A stretch of 64,000 bases of DNA from NCBI GenBank assembly GCA_028752905.1, contig JAQNBH010000014.1, forward strand, positions 30,466,276-30,530,275, read 5' to 3'. This document shows positions 33,881 to 44,996 of this stretch, piece after piece. The stretch is from Cladorhizidae sp. MBARI D1340-BT2 (lineage: Eukaryota > Porifera > Demospongiae > Poecilosclerida > Cladorhizidae). A model generated the notes under the pieces. It was not told the DNA's origin and did no database searches. It saw only the letters and a list, made by a program, of their open reading frames with translations. The translations under genes were made by a program, and so were the position numbers. The number at the start of each line of letters is the position of its first letter. The first letter of the stretch is position 1.

Positions 33881-36802
33881 ATCATCATCCTCATCTCCAT
33901 CATCTCCATCATCACTATGCTCCTCATCATCATTAGCATCATTTGCCATATTGTTCTTTGTCATTTGATTACAGCAACTGTCAGACCCACCACATTTGCA
34001 AAATAGGGAGCAAGGAAGCTGACCAGATACAGATCCACATCTGGGAGACGAGCAAGGCTGATCACTGCTGCACATGCACTGGATCGTTTTGAGTAATTCT
34101 GCCGGTGCAAGAGGAACATCCTGTGATAGAGGAACTGCACAGAGGGACTTGGCAAGATCATCTTTGACCCACCCAAATTTTAATGGGTCAAGGTTTGGAG
34201 GCTTCTCGTCCAAAGCAGCTTTCCATATGCATGCCTGAAAGTTAGCCCTCTTTATGTTTTCTTTGAACGCCTCCAGAGTCGGTGGTATTGCTTTCAGTTT
34301 GGGCAGCAGGCATGCACCTTTTCGTCCAGTTTTGGAAACCCATACTTTGTAGCGTACACATCTGTCATGGTTTCACGAGCTTCACATTTCTGACCATAGC
34401 ATGCTGCAATGAATGCTATTGACTCAGAGAGGACATCCTCTAGGTTGGCTGAGGGGGTTCCCAGACGGTTCAACCTATTTCCTGCCTCAAGAACCTTCAC
34501 AACTTTGGCTTTGCCTATACCAAAGTAAGATGCAACAGTGTCACACCCAGACAATGCATGAGCTGAAAGCAGCTGTGGGGCAATACTTCTGTGTTTGGCA
34601 CCAATGTTAGCTGATGAGCGTCCTTGACTTGTGGGTTCCATGAGAAGTGTTGATGTCAACTTTTTCTCGGCATAGTAATGGACTAACAGAACAAAGACAT
34701 CTGTGTCATGCTCTAGCTTTCAGTTCCTGCATAAGTTCATCAAAGGTGTTGACTTCACACAGAATTTGATGTAGAACTTGCTCTACTACAATTCTCAGAG
34801 CTCTAGTGTTTTGGGGAAAATTCTTACCAGTGAGCATTTTCGTTACACCCCCAAAGGCAGCTTTCATTAGCTCTTCCAGCCCACTTCCAGCCATCAGAAC
34901 CCCCACAGCACCAACATAGCTCATCAAAAAGTGCAACCCCCCAAGACGAAGGATGAAGTCCTCACCAAAAAGTTCTGGGTAAGCTCACTGTACATTGAGA
35001 CCCACACGATAGAGTTGAAGATCTGCATTAAATAAAGTTGTTGCTTGACCAGCTTTCTTTGTTAGTCTCTTGGCCTCCAGCATAGCAATTTTCATTGTAG
35101 TTGGGTCTGAAGGAGTCATGTCAATCAGCGGTGTGTACATTGCTTTGGTACAAGGTTTTAGTCCCTGTCCCTGCATCCGTGTAAGCTTAGTGTTGAAACC
35201 ATCAAACTCTGGTGTAGAAGGCTTTGTGGCAACACTCCTCAAAAAGTCAAAATCATGAAACTTTGATGTTTGAACAAGGATTATTGTTGTGCTAACACTT
35301 GGAGAGGAAGAACACATTTATTTAAAACTTCTTCTGGCATTTCAGGCTTTTTGGGGCCATGGTAGTAGGAGGTATACCAGATGGTGTAGAATCCTTGACA
35401 TTTTCCTTCTTGAGTCTTTTGATTGTAGTGTCTTCCTGACCTTCCTCAGTGTTTGGACATACCTGTATCATCAGTAGGGCCAAAGCATGGGTTGACTTTA
35501 GTCCATTGGGTGAGGTGATATTGGCATCAAAGTTATCTGCAATGGCTTGCACCAGACCCATATCTGATGACTGGATACCTGTCAATCGTGTTTTGTTTGA
35601 TGCAGTGATGCTTTAAATCGCAATAGTTCATCATAAAATTATGAGCAACAGATACCAAGATCATGAAATTGTTGCACAAGGCTTTTATTGCCAAGGGTAA
35701 CACCAAGTCCAATTTGAGGTGGTGTTGGCTGATTTTTGATTGCATTTGTGATGATATTCCCAATAACTATTGATGGCAGTTTGAACCAGGGATCGTCTGA
35801 CAGATTTTCTAACAGAGAGATAAGGGTTGCACTAACAGAATTAATCCCTGTCTGCTTGTCTACCCGGATGGTGTACTTGTTTTTATCATGCACAAGATTT
35901 TTACACTCTCTGTGAATTGCTTTACTGATATTCTGGATCATTTCATCGTCATCATTGTCATCAACAAGTTTGAACACACTTGGAACTGTATCACGAAACA
36001 CCAAAAGACTGGAAAGTCCTGGAGCAGAGAAAACAACCAATTTGTCATCAAAATGCTTCTGCAGTTTTGCAAAGACAGCTTTACGGCATCCTTTGCCACC
36101 ATGCAATAAATAGTTTTCATGCACCTCGCTAGATGTTCAAATATTTAACTTGTTGCTAATGATGTCTTCCACAAGCTTATAAAATGCCAAATCAGTATCA
36201 CTTGTGGAGGCACTTGTATTGGCTTCTTTTATTTTGAAGAGCGTGAAGTTCTTCCGACAGCTGTCATGATAACGTACCTCTGCTGCATGTAGATCACTGA
36301 TTGCACCTTGTAGTCTTACTTCAACTTGGTTTGCCCATGCATCTTTCCGTCTACCACAGACTTCAAGGATTGAATCTTTGAATGACAATCCAGTGCCACA
36401 GCTTGCTATTTTACAAAGATATGCAGCTCGCCACCTGGATGGGTTGCGTGGGTCAGATTTGAGACTACATGTTTCTCCACAGAATATGCAGTGCAATTTA
36501 AAAACAAACGAAGATAACTCTGAATGGCATAATCTCTTCAGAGGTGGAGGTCCTCTTTTTAACCTTCATTTTACTCCAACCACCTGGCGTTGTATGTGGG
36601 TTCTTGATGTGTATGAGGAAACACAGCTTTTGTGGCACTTGATAGTAAAAGTTAAATCTTCATCCAAATGGACTTGGAGTTCCTCATGAAGGTTGTCACC
36701 TCGCTGGTGACTGGCAGCAATGATGCTCCTGATCCTTGTTGCTCCAGATGTAATCAGGTTTTCTGATTGATTATTACACTCAAAAAAACACTCCGATGTC
36801 AT
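33881..36802 (-). pseudogene. PIN/XPG-like, CxC-tailed transposon protein, broken
   Basis: Pieces in coding order. 36802-36566: N-terminal Cys/His module (ATRIRSIIAASHQRGDNLHE, then KCHKSCVSSYTS). 36496-36137: second Cys module (CIFCGETC) with LSFKDSILEVC and a HDSCRK motif. 36124-35639: VFSAPGLSSLLVFRD and LPSIVIGNIITNAIKN. 35585-35322: GLVQAIADNFDANI. 35317-34985: PLIDMTPSDPTTMK. 34936-34706: SYVGAVGVLMAGSGL and FGGVTKMLTG. About 34700: DTDVFVLL, a PIN-type acidic motif. 34659-34294: HALSGCDTVASYFGIGKAK, matching the XPG/FEN helix-hairpin pattern. 34213-33881: a Cys-rich cluster (CMCSSDQPC...CKCGG) and a strongly acidic tail. At least five frame breaks occur, and sequence seems missing before the DTD motif. 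Related uncharacterised proteins are recalled from cnidarians, sponges and fish (established knowledge, unchecked here). Presumed DNA-processing role for transposition. Confidence 0.68.
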
Positions 36803-37414
36803 CTTCTACTTGTTTCTGGAAAGAATAAGATTATAAATACAAGATTACTTCTTTGGTCAAACTATTCTACAATGGCATCCATATGGCAGCACCCAATCAC
36901 CATGATATTAAAATAGCTTCTCACCAATCTATGTATGATGGAATCACAGCTGCCTTTCAGCTAGCTTGGGTAGAGCAATGAAGGTCCAATAGAGTTATGA
37001 AGATAAGACGAAGACAGGAACAGACTCAGAATAGCTCAACTTACTCAACTCTGACTAACTTACATCACAGTCTTTATATAACATAAAAAGTTCCTGCAGA
37101 AACCTGCACTAGCGACAAACACACATCAAAGGATTCAGGCTTGAGCTTGCACACAACATGTTTTGGCAGGCCTGAGCATGCCTAACCACAAACCACATGC
37201 TGCAAACAAATTACAAGATAGCCTTCACACCTCTTCAGAGGCAGATAAAAGCAAAGGGATATGTATGCTCCACTGTATAGCTTGGTATAGATGGCTGGTA
37301 ACATAGTTCACCCGTTAGTTACTCATCTGATCCTACATTCACATATTTGACCGAAAACGATAAAATTCTGATTAAAATATGAAAAATTCATAATTATGTT
37401 GATATGTCGAGTGT
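36803..37414. other. Transposon 5' leader region
   Basis: Between the gene start and the right TIR, probably carrying the element promoter on the minus strand. No specific site was recognised. Confidence 0.35.
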
Positions 37415-37548
37415 CAGCCATCTTGGCGGCCATCTTGAATTACTAAAATTCCTCAATGATGACAGAGTGGCACCTGGCGGATTATCAATCTGGACCCTTC
37501 AAAGACTCAAAATCCACTGAAAACAATTATGCGTCACAAAATTCCAGG
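37415..37548. repeat. Right terminal inverted repeat
   Basis: Inverted counterpart of 33232-33365. Confidence 0.85.
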
Positions 37549-37797
37549 TCCTTCAAAGAATAGGTGTTTGGCAACCGGACTACATGGCTGGCATCACTGT
37601 CCAAAACTCTGTTATGATAACTTTATCAATGTTTTTCATTTCCCATTTTCTGCATGTGGTCATTTTAGTTACTTACCTTACCTGATTGTGATTGTCATCC
37701 TTGTTTGCTGTGTTGGAGTTTTAACATGATAAGAGCCTAATGTTCTGAAGGCGATTCCTTGTTCTGATTATATCACAATCTTATCATCTTAAAATTT

Positions 37798-38701
37798 ATG
37801 GACCGACTCCTACGACCGGACAAGCTAGATACAGATATGAGCTCGAGTTCCGCTAGCAAGGACTGGCTTCACTGGCTTCGCACTTTCGAGAACTTTCTTT
37901 TTGTCCTGCCTAGGGAGGGACTTAACAAGCTATTTGTATTAACGAACTATGTTAGTCCACGGATCTTTGAATACATCGAGCATTGCACAAACTACAATGA
38001 GGCTATCAGCTAACTGAAGGCCCAGTATGTAAAGCCCGCCAACGAGGTGTTTTCCCGACATTTATTGGCCACCCGACGACAGAAAAGTGGAGAGACGCTC
38101 GACGAGTTTCTCCAGTCCTCAAGTCGCTGTCTAAGGACTGTAACTTCCAGAATGTTACTGAGACTATGTACAGTGATGAGGCTGTACATGATGCCTTCAT
38201 CACTGGACTGCAGTCCAATGTCATTCGCCAGAGGCTGCTTGAGAATAATACTCTGGACCTGAATACGATGTTCATGCAGGCTCGGTCCCTAGATGATCCC
38301 CAGAAGAGCTCTGAATCCTACAGTTCGCTAAGCTTCCTTGGCCCAACAACTGCCACAAACTTATCCCATGCCCACACTGAGGCATTCTTGGACAGTATCT
38401 TTGCAGTCACTGCTAGTTCTAAGTGTTACTTCTGCGCTTACAACAAGCACAAGAAGCATCTGGTCATTGATTATTCACAGACAATAAATCGTTTCACTCT
38501 CCTGGATGCATACCCTCTACCCCGTATTGATTATACTGTCTACTATTTGCTTGCATGAAACTTCAGCTGGTTTTTGGAAGTCATGTGCGAGGACTGTTGG
38601 ATGTGGTAAAAGATCAGTGGGAATGGACAAATAAACTACCCGTATTGGTGGCGGATTATCTCGACAAACTCTACCATAAGATGAGGAGATAGCAGTGCTG
38701 G
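37798..38701 (+). pseudogene. Ty3/gypsy remnant: Gag, RT and INT pieces
   Basis: 37798-38013 encodes the N-terminus of a gypsy-type Gag (SKDWLHWLRTFENFLFVLP). After a stop at 38010-38013 the text continues in other frames with SRHLLATRRQKSGETLDEFL and AVHDAFITGLQSNVIRQRLLE to a zinc-knuckle start CYFC near 38430. Directly after HKKH the frame becomes RT (DYSQTINRFTLLDAYPLPRI), so protease and the RT N-terminus are deleted. From 38555 a 46-codon stretch (LVFGSHVRGLLDVVKDQWEW) is integrase C-terminal sequence, so a second deletion removed most of pol. The remnant resumes after the insertion at 40087. Confidence 0.72.
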
Positions 38702-40086
38702 CAGTTGGGTTCAATTAATTCAAAGTTGAATTAGTTAGACTGTCATTTGGGTATATTTAATTCAACTGGTTTAGTTAGTTTGTCACAGTTATTTTATTTA
38801 TTTAAACTGGTTTTTGAAGTCCATTAATTCAAAGTTGAATTAAAATTGAATTAAGGGTACATAAATTAAGGGCGCATAGACCATATTTGTTTTCACCATG
38901 ATGCTTCATCCATTTAGAATGGTTTTGATCTCAAAAGGTAGCTTATTCTCTATGCTTTCTAATGATATTTATAGCCTATAGGCAAAGCAGTGTTACCATC
39001 AACATCTGGCTGACAGCCTGACACACTGGCAATAGTACAGAGGTGTTTTTTAAAATACAAATTTTCAACCTTCATCAAGACTTGCCATTTATGTTGCTGT
39101 CAGTGCTGTCAGTCAGTTTCTACCCCCCCCCCTTTTTCATTCAGCAGGAAAAGTGAGCCCACAGAATGATCCGTATCACATGGAAAATTGGCTAGATTGA
39201 AAAAGTGATCATTCATTGATTTTTGAAGAGCAAAGAGAGAGCATTCAAATGATATAAAAATTATATACTTTGGAAGAAAAAAAATTGAGTGAGCAAAACT
39301 GTGAATAATGTCGGGAATACACATTTCTTTGAATCATGAGAAAATAATGTTTAAAATACAACACTCCAGGGGGCAGGGGTAGATCCAGGGTTGTTGTAAA
39401 CCCCTCATTTTGCTCTTGATCATGACTATATTCTTGCACTCTTTCATCAGCAATACACAGACTCACCAGAAATACAGTGACTGAGCAGGGTTGACACAGG
39501 AGCAGGCAGGTCTGTGATAGCCAGCGCTAGGGAAGGACCAGCTACAGATGCCATCTGAAGGTAAAGGATGGAGCATAAACCGTAAAGCCGTAATACTATA
39601 GTTCCAAACTTCAGCATCATTTGAGTCTTCAGCTTCTAGATATATCTTCTTCTCCCACGATTCTAACCCAGAAGATCCTTCATAACTCTTCATGACTCCA
39701 TTCGTCTATCCAGAGCTTTTGTTTGCATTCTTCTGACATGGAATTTAACAGTATTAATAATACTAACAAGTAAATAGCAGTACCAATGTGGGTATGTGTT
39801 AGTGTGTGTCAAACCAGTGGCCACAAAACCCGAACATAAGGTCCGGTGAAACTGAAAAATCCTCAAATAGAGTTTTCAAAGCCCACTTCCAAGGAGGTGG
39901 GAAAAACGAACATGAAAATGAAATGAATGGACTAGCCTAAAAAAATCTTATGGTCTCTTCAAAATTAGTTCATTTTAGTTAAATTGTCATGTCAATTTTA
40001 GTTGATTTGTTTAGTTAGACTGTCATTTCAAATTTATTTGAATTAATTAGTTAACTTGTCACATCAAATTTAATTGAACCCCACTG
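38702..40086. mobile_element. 1.4-kb hAT-like non-autonomous element
   Basis: The ends are CAGTTGGGTTCAATTAA (left) and the inverted CAGTGGGGTTCAATTAA (right). They are flanked by 8-bp repeats AGTGCTGG (38694-38701) and AGCGCTGG (40087-40094) that differ at one base. It sits inside the integrase C-terminus of a gypsy remnant, whose coding text resumes on the far side. The subterminal 150 bp on both sides are built from TTAATTCAA / TTAGTTAGACTGTCA-like words. No transposase frame is recognisable inside. Confidence 0.7.
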
Positions 40087-40190
40087 AGCGCTGGTAGGCA
40101 GCAGGACAAGCAAGCTAAGGAGAGGTCAAAGTGCTGGTTAGACAACACCCAGGAAAGACACTTCGACGTGTGCTTGAGTTGTCATTGCAT
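40087..40190 (+). pseudogene. Gypsy remnant, continuation of integrase C-terminus
   Basis: QQDKQAKERSKCWLDN-like text followed by RHFDV corresponds to the helix and basic region that follow the integrase core in gypsy elements. It is continuous with 38555-38692 once the hAT-like element is ignored. Confidence 0.5.
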
Positions 40191-40699
40191 CTGCTTGATC
40201 CCTCCTTGTGTAAGTCATTGCAGTCAGATGGTTAGGACAATCTGCAGTAACTACTCCAGTGGTTGTGGATGGAGAACTATTAGTGTGGCCACTTTCTCCA
40301 CAAACATCTTTTTAGAGCGGTTGATGGAGCATCTGAGGAGAAGGAATTTGCTCAATAGATGAGCTCTTTGAAATGCGAGGACAAGCCTGCAAGGAAAGTC
40401 TTTTACATGCTGTTCAATATTGAACGTGAAACATGAACACACTGCAGCTTATCTCAGCAAGAGATATGAACCTGTTGACCTTGAGGAACTGAAAGGATTA
40501 CAGAGCTTCCCTCCTTTGCCTATGCATGTCACATATATTCAAGAAAAGAAAGAGTGGGCTAATTATATAGGATTCCCCTCGCACTGCCACTGACAGTTGC
40601 TGCAAGTTAAGCAAGGAATCTTCACCAATTTTCTGACGAAAGGCCAAGTATTTGATGAAGTATGTCCAATGCCCCCTAGGCTCTTAGGCAACCATGTTG
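40191..40699. other. No gene recognised
   Basis: Short open frames on both strands (under 85 codons) without recognisable motifs. The right edge may include decayed 3' sequence of the TRAF-like pseudogene. Confidence 0.35.
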
Positions 40700-41224
40700 T
40701 GATAACCCCAGGCATTACCACCTCATCTTGTCTGCTAACTGGTTTAAAAGTTCAAAACTTCGTTCCTGACATGGCAGGTTGCCATTTAGGTCGCTCTAAT
40801 AGCGGAGAAGAGACTGACAGATGTGTGCCATTATAATCACCATAACCATTAGGATACAGCACTCTAATGCACATCTTGTATATAGCCACCAGGATTAGTT
40901 TAGAACAGCTAGGAATAAAACACTCCATTATCTTTCTTTCTTCTCACTAAATCCTGGTAAGTTAAGTCATCAACTTCTCCCTCCTCAGTGTAGATGTTCC
41001 TCCTCATCACAGATGTGGTGTCCTTCAACTTCACAATCTTCTCAAATGCCAAGTCGAGGTGAGATTAAATCATCTTCCTCGTGCTCTTTCACATCCATCC
41101 TCATCTTCTCCATGTTGCACCCGATGCTTGCATACTTGCAAGCTACTCAGTGTAGTTGCAAACAGTTTCTACGTGTTTCTTGGTTAGTCCACGTTCCACA
41201 TGGTAGAGGTACATTTAGTGTTAA

Positions 41225-43914
41225 CCCTCTTCCGCCCCGCCCCCCCGCCCCCACATTGAAAAATTGATCCTTTCTAAAAATTCACATCAGCTGATAGGTA
41301 AGGTATCCCTGCCTAAGCTTAATCAATTGAATATACTATGTACCATAATTATTACTGGAGAGAAAAAACTACCTTCAGATTAAATTTTCTTGTGTGAAAT
41401 TAGTTTGAAGTTTAGCTAGGATTCTAGTTGCTGTTAATCTGTCACATAGGTTGTTGAGCCTCTCAGAGCCATATTGTAGCATGGCTAAGTCGCAAGCAGG
41501 CCCTTCAGATTATTATGATGCTGTTACTGTGGTTACTATGTTTGAAGAAGATAACTTTCCAGATAACATTGGTTCTAGTTCATCTGAAGATGACTACTTC
41601 GATCTATCAGACCCAGAAGGTCCTTTAGATGACCTAGAAGTTTAAGTAAATGACCTATTCAGTACTCCTGGCCCTGCTCTGGCAATTCAACCTGGCCCTG
41701 CACTGGCTATTCAACCTTCACCTCCCTCTACTACATTCCAGTCTCCATCTGAGTCTCGCTCACCATCTCAATCTCAATCTCCATTTCGATTTCCATCTTG
41801 CTCTCCCATTGTCTCAATATCATTCTCAATCTTCACCCCCATCATCTGATGATGGTAAAAGTAGGGGTGTTAGAGTGGGTAGAAGGGGTACTCATAGCCA
41901 CAGTCGAGATGGTCGGTAGGAGTGCTCGTGGATGCAGTCGAGGTGGTCATGGTGGGGTGCCCATGGTAGGGTAAGGGGAAGACCATCAGTTCTGATTAAT
42001 GAACCAGGCATGAGGAAACTATCTGACCTTGATAATGCTAGCGTGGGCTATCCAGCATTTACACCTAATAGTACACCTGGACCATCTTTTTGTCCACTGA
42101 ATTTTTCCCTTCTCCCCTAAATTACCTTCTCCCCTAAATTATTATTATTTTTTGGTTTGTTGATAATGACATCATCGATGAAGTCTGTGTCAATAGCAAT
42201 ACGTACGCTGAAATCTACACGGACAAATATAAGTACTCTTCATCATTCCTGCACATGGACTTAGTTGTGTAATTTTTAAAATCTATTCTTGGCCATTGTA
42301 GTGTATATGGGAATAAATCCACATACAGACTCTGTTCATATTGGTCTACTGATCCTCTATTCTCATCAGAATTTATCAGAGATGTGCCTATTAGCCGTAA
42401 ACTCTTTTCAGCTGTCCTTACCTTTTTGCACATCAGTGACCCTGACCCTATCATCAACAGGAATAATTGGTTGCATAAGGTTAGGAATCTTTTGGATAAA
42501 TTGATTCTAAACTGCCAAAAATATTACAGTCCTCGCCAGTATATATATCTCTGTTGATGAAAGAATGGTCGAGAGTAAAGCAAGATTCGTTAGCAAACAG
42601 TATATACATCCGCAATAAACCTATAAAGTGGGGGTTCAAGTTACGGGTACTTGCTGACTCTCTCAATGGGTATACACATGGATACAGGGGAAAGGAAGGG
42701 GAAACTGTGAGTTCCAATGGGCTATGATGTCATAATGAAATTAGTTGCTGGACTGGAGAATCAGGGATTTTCCATTTTTACCGATAATTTTTACTCTTCT
42801 CCAAAATTGTTGAAACCTTGTGCTACGAGGATTTAGCGCTGTTGGGACTATCAATCCTACACGTGCGGATTGTCCACCTAGTCTTTCTCTCCAGAGAAGA
42901 AAAATGCTTAGTAAGAAGTAGCTATATATATTATTATGCGAGAGGTTATTGGGTTTGGATTCGAGATGGATCAATTGTATATATTCAATCTTTGGAAGGA
43001 CACGAAAGTAGTATACACTGTCTCAACTGTACATACTGGAAATTACAGCAACAAAGTAAAAAAGAGAGTTAAAAAAACTGGTGGTTGTTGTGAAGATGTA
43101 CTGGTGCCTATCTCTGATTCCATATACGATTATAATCCTTACATGGGTGGAGTTGACTTATCCGATCAACTTCTTCAGTATCATCAGACCAGACGTCAAA
43201 CTCATAAATATGGAAAACTTTATTTTATCACTGTGTGGACATATCTGTTACAAATGCCTACATTTTGTACCGGGAATCACTCGAAGATAGGACCAAAAAT
43301 ACGATCACAAAAGGTTTGTGGCTGACTTGATCAATGAACTAGCTGAGGCAGATTGTGCTGCCCCACCCATAACACTTCAAAGAGGTCAGCAACCACGTTC
43401 TCAAGTTCGTGTACATCACAGACTGACCTATGGCATAACAGGGAGAAAATATTGTGTGATGTGCAAGTCACAGAAGAAGTATACATTTGCTGACAAGTAC
43501 TGTGTAGAGTGTGTAAAGTATATCTTTGTTTTACTCACGAAAGAGACAGTTTTTTTCAGTGGCATCGGTCTAGTGATGGGATTCGACAGAGATACATAAC
43601 TTGTTATGACATTGTTTTGCTACTATATACTCATTGTATTATCACAAAATAAATGTTATGTGTACTTTTCTACCGTAATAAATTCCTGTTATATATATAC
43701 ATCTATAATTTCTACCATAATTAATAAAGCGCTAATGCGAAAATAAATAAAAATTTGTGGTCAAAGCACACAAAAAAGAAAACTCTGAACTTTACTGAGT
43801 TGATGTGCTGTATATCATTTCCCGCCAAAATGTACTATGAAGGATTTATTACATGTTGAATGCAACCCTGTCTAAATTGTCATTTTTTGGCTTTCTAAAT
43901 AAGCCGGAAGAGGG
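41225..43914 (+). mobile_element. piggyBac DNA transposon, complete ends
   Basis: Starts CCCTCTTCCG and ends CGGAAGAGGG, perfect 10-bp inverted ends. It is flanked by TTAA at 41221-41224 and 43915-43918, the invariant piggyBac target. It contains a broken transposase gene on the plus strand. A G/C-rich run (CCGCCCCGCCCCCCCGCCCC) sits just inside the left end. Inserted in a TRAF-like pseudogene. Confidence 0.9.
41481..43598 (+). pseudogene. piggyBac transposase pseudogene
   Basis: The ATG at 41481 opens a 55-codon acidic N-terminus (FEEDNFPDNIGSSSSEDDYF). The text then moves between frames: a Ser/Pro-rich linker (41650-41920), a stretch at about 42370-42690 with piggyBac core words (LTFLHISDPDPI, NKPIKWGFKLRVLADSLNGY), further fragments, then YNPYMGGVDLSDQLLQYHQTR near 43130-43200, the hallmark segment holding the last catalytic Asp. 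The C-terminal Cys-rich module (RKYCVMCKSQKKY...CVEC) lies at 43440-43520. Stops and frameshifts occur throughout. In active elements the protein excises precisely at TTAA; here it is dead, though the ends are intact and might be mobilised in trans. Confidence 0.8.
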
Positions 43915-44096
43915 TTAAGGCAGAAAACAACCTTCTTGATGCACACACTATCATGCTCTTCTGTTATGCTGGCAAATGTGCCCTTCTCTCCACAATGCTC
44001 ACAATGTTGAAAGTTTACCCTCAATCTTGCTCTGGTTGGGACCGGAGACCAGAGTGAATCCACAGATCACAATATGATCATCTAATGTCTAAAGTT

Positions 44097-44671
44097 CTAG
44101 GGGTGTCCAATAGGTCGATCGCGCATTACGGGTATATAGATCGCGCTCCTTTTTTATTTTTAAATAGATGCTATCCTATCATCTATCCTCCCTTTGGCAG
44201 TTCTTGATTGACGTATATACAGGGCGGCTAGTCTTGTGTTACTAATGCACGGGTCACCACATAGAAAACGCGTGAGCTACTGCAAAACTAAAACGAGCTA
44301 GTGACCTAGTTAACCTGCCAATTGATATCCGCTAAAGAAGGGATATAAAAATGAGTGGGGGAGCCGGACCAGGCAAGAAACCAAAAGCTTACCACTTCCA
44401 TAGAATGGGAGGACTTATTTTCCACCAGGTCATATTCGGCTGACTCCATTCTGACAGTGCAAGTCATCAGAGTAAGGTAGTGACCATAAACGTATTCATG
44501 TGCCGCAGGGGTTCATGCAGTGATTCAAGGTATGCCAAAGTATATTATATATATAAAGTATACTCAGTACATATATAAATAAATATATTAGTATTTTTTA
44601 ATACAGGTAGATCATTTTGACCTTGTCATTTTAAAAGTAGCTCGCAAGCCGAAAAAGTGTGGGCAGCCCTG
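44097..44671. mobile_element. Short hAT-like element, internally deleted
   Basis: Left end CTAGGGGTGTCCAATAGG and right end AGTGTGGGCAGCCCTG resemble the imperfect inverted ends of Charlie/GTF2IRD2-like hAT elements, with GATCGCGC-type subterminal words. A short plus-strand frame starting ATGAGTGGGGGAGCCGGACC near 44352 could be the N-terminus of a lost transposase. The target duplication is not resolved. Inserted in the TRAF-like pseudogene, interrupting its zinc-finger part. Confidence 0.5.
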
Positions 44672-44883
44672 GCCGACTCACTCTAAACAGTTCCCTTCCA
44701 GGCACAGCCTGTCTCAACATTATCACATTGGACTTGTAAAACTCTGATTTCTTGTAGACCAAGATTATAGATATTTTAAAAAATCTATCAAGCTGACAGT
44801 GTCTCTTTTCCCCCCTGTCCTTCAAGTACTGCATGTTTTCAACGCTGCCAGAAAAGCTTGCCAAAGTCACCATGCTGACTAGC

Positions 44884-44996
44884 TAACTTCATTCATAAAA
44901 TATCACAAAGCAGGCTCACACTAACTTCATTCATAAAAGATCACAAAGCAGGCTCACACTAACTTCTTTCATAAAATATCACAAAGCAGGCTCAGC
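44884..44996. repeat. 38-bp tandem repeat, 3 copies
   Basis: Three near-identical copies of a 38-bp unit containing AACTTCATTCATAAAATATC and ACAAAGCAGGCTCACACT. Confidence 0.85.

Larger units (their letters stand above)
33232..37548 (-). mobile_element. Long-TIR DNA transposon, Academ-like
   Basis: The ends are long inverted repeats: 33232-33365 and 37415-37548 align over ~134 bases, sharing GAATTTnGTGACGCATA, GGGTCCAGATTGA, TTGAGGAATTT and AATTCAAGATGGCCGCC. Between them, on the minus strand, lies a multi-part broken gene (33881-36802) with a PIN/XPG-like nuclease motif and a Cys-rich CxC-type tail. Long TIRs plus an XPG-like nuclease and a Cys cluster are reported traits of the Academ superfamily; that name is an inference. 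The target duplication was not resolved. A third copy of AATTCAAGATGGCCGCC lies at 33493-33510, inside the left end. Confidence 0.75.
40700..44885 (-). pseudogene. TRAF-like pseudogene with two transposon insertions
   Basis: A decayed duplicate of the gene at 46908-48178. Segments 40730-41224 (MATH and coiled region), 43915-44090 (TRAF zinc fingers, CEHCGEKGTFASITEEHDSVC is readable) and 44672-44885 (zinc-finger start, intron and end of the RING exon) align in order and orientation with the paralogue. The piggyBac element 41225-43914 splits it exactly at TTAA, and a hAT-like element (about 44097-44671) splits it again. Frameshifts are also present, for example around 40760-40990, and the RING exon is deleted in part. 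It lies ~2 kb from its paralogue on the same strand, indicating tandem duplication. Confidence 0.78.

Noticed and set aside
44089..44690. 8-bp target duplication CTAAAGTT / CTAAACAG around the short hAT-like element
   Set aside because: The match is imperfect and displaced from the right end; left unresolved.
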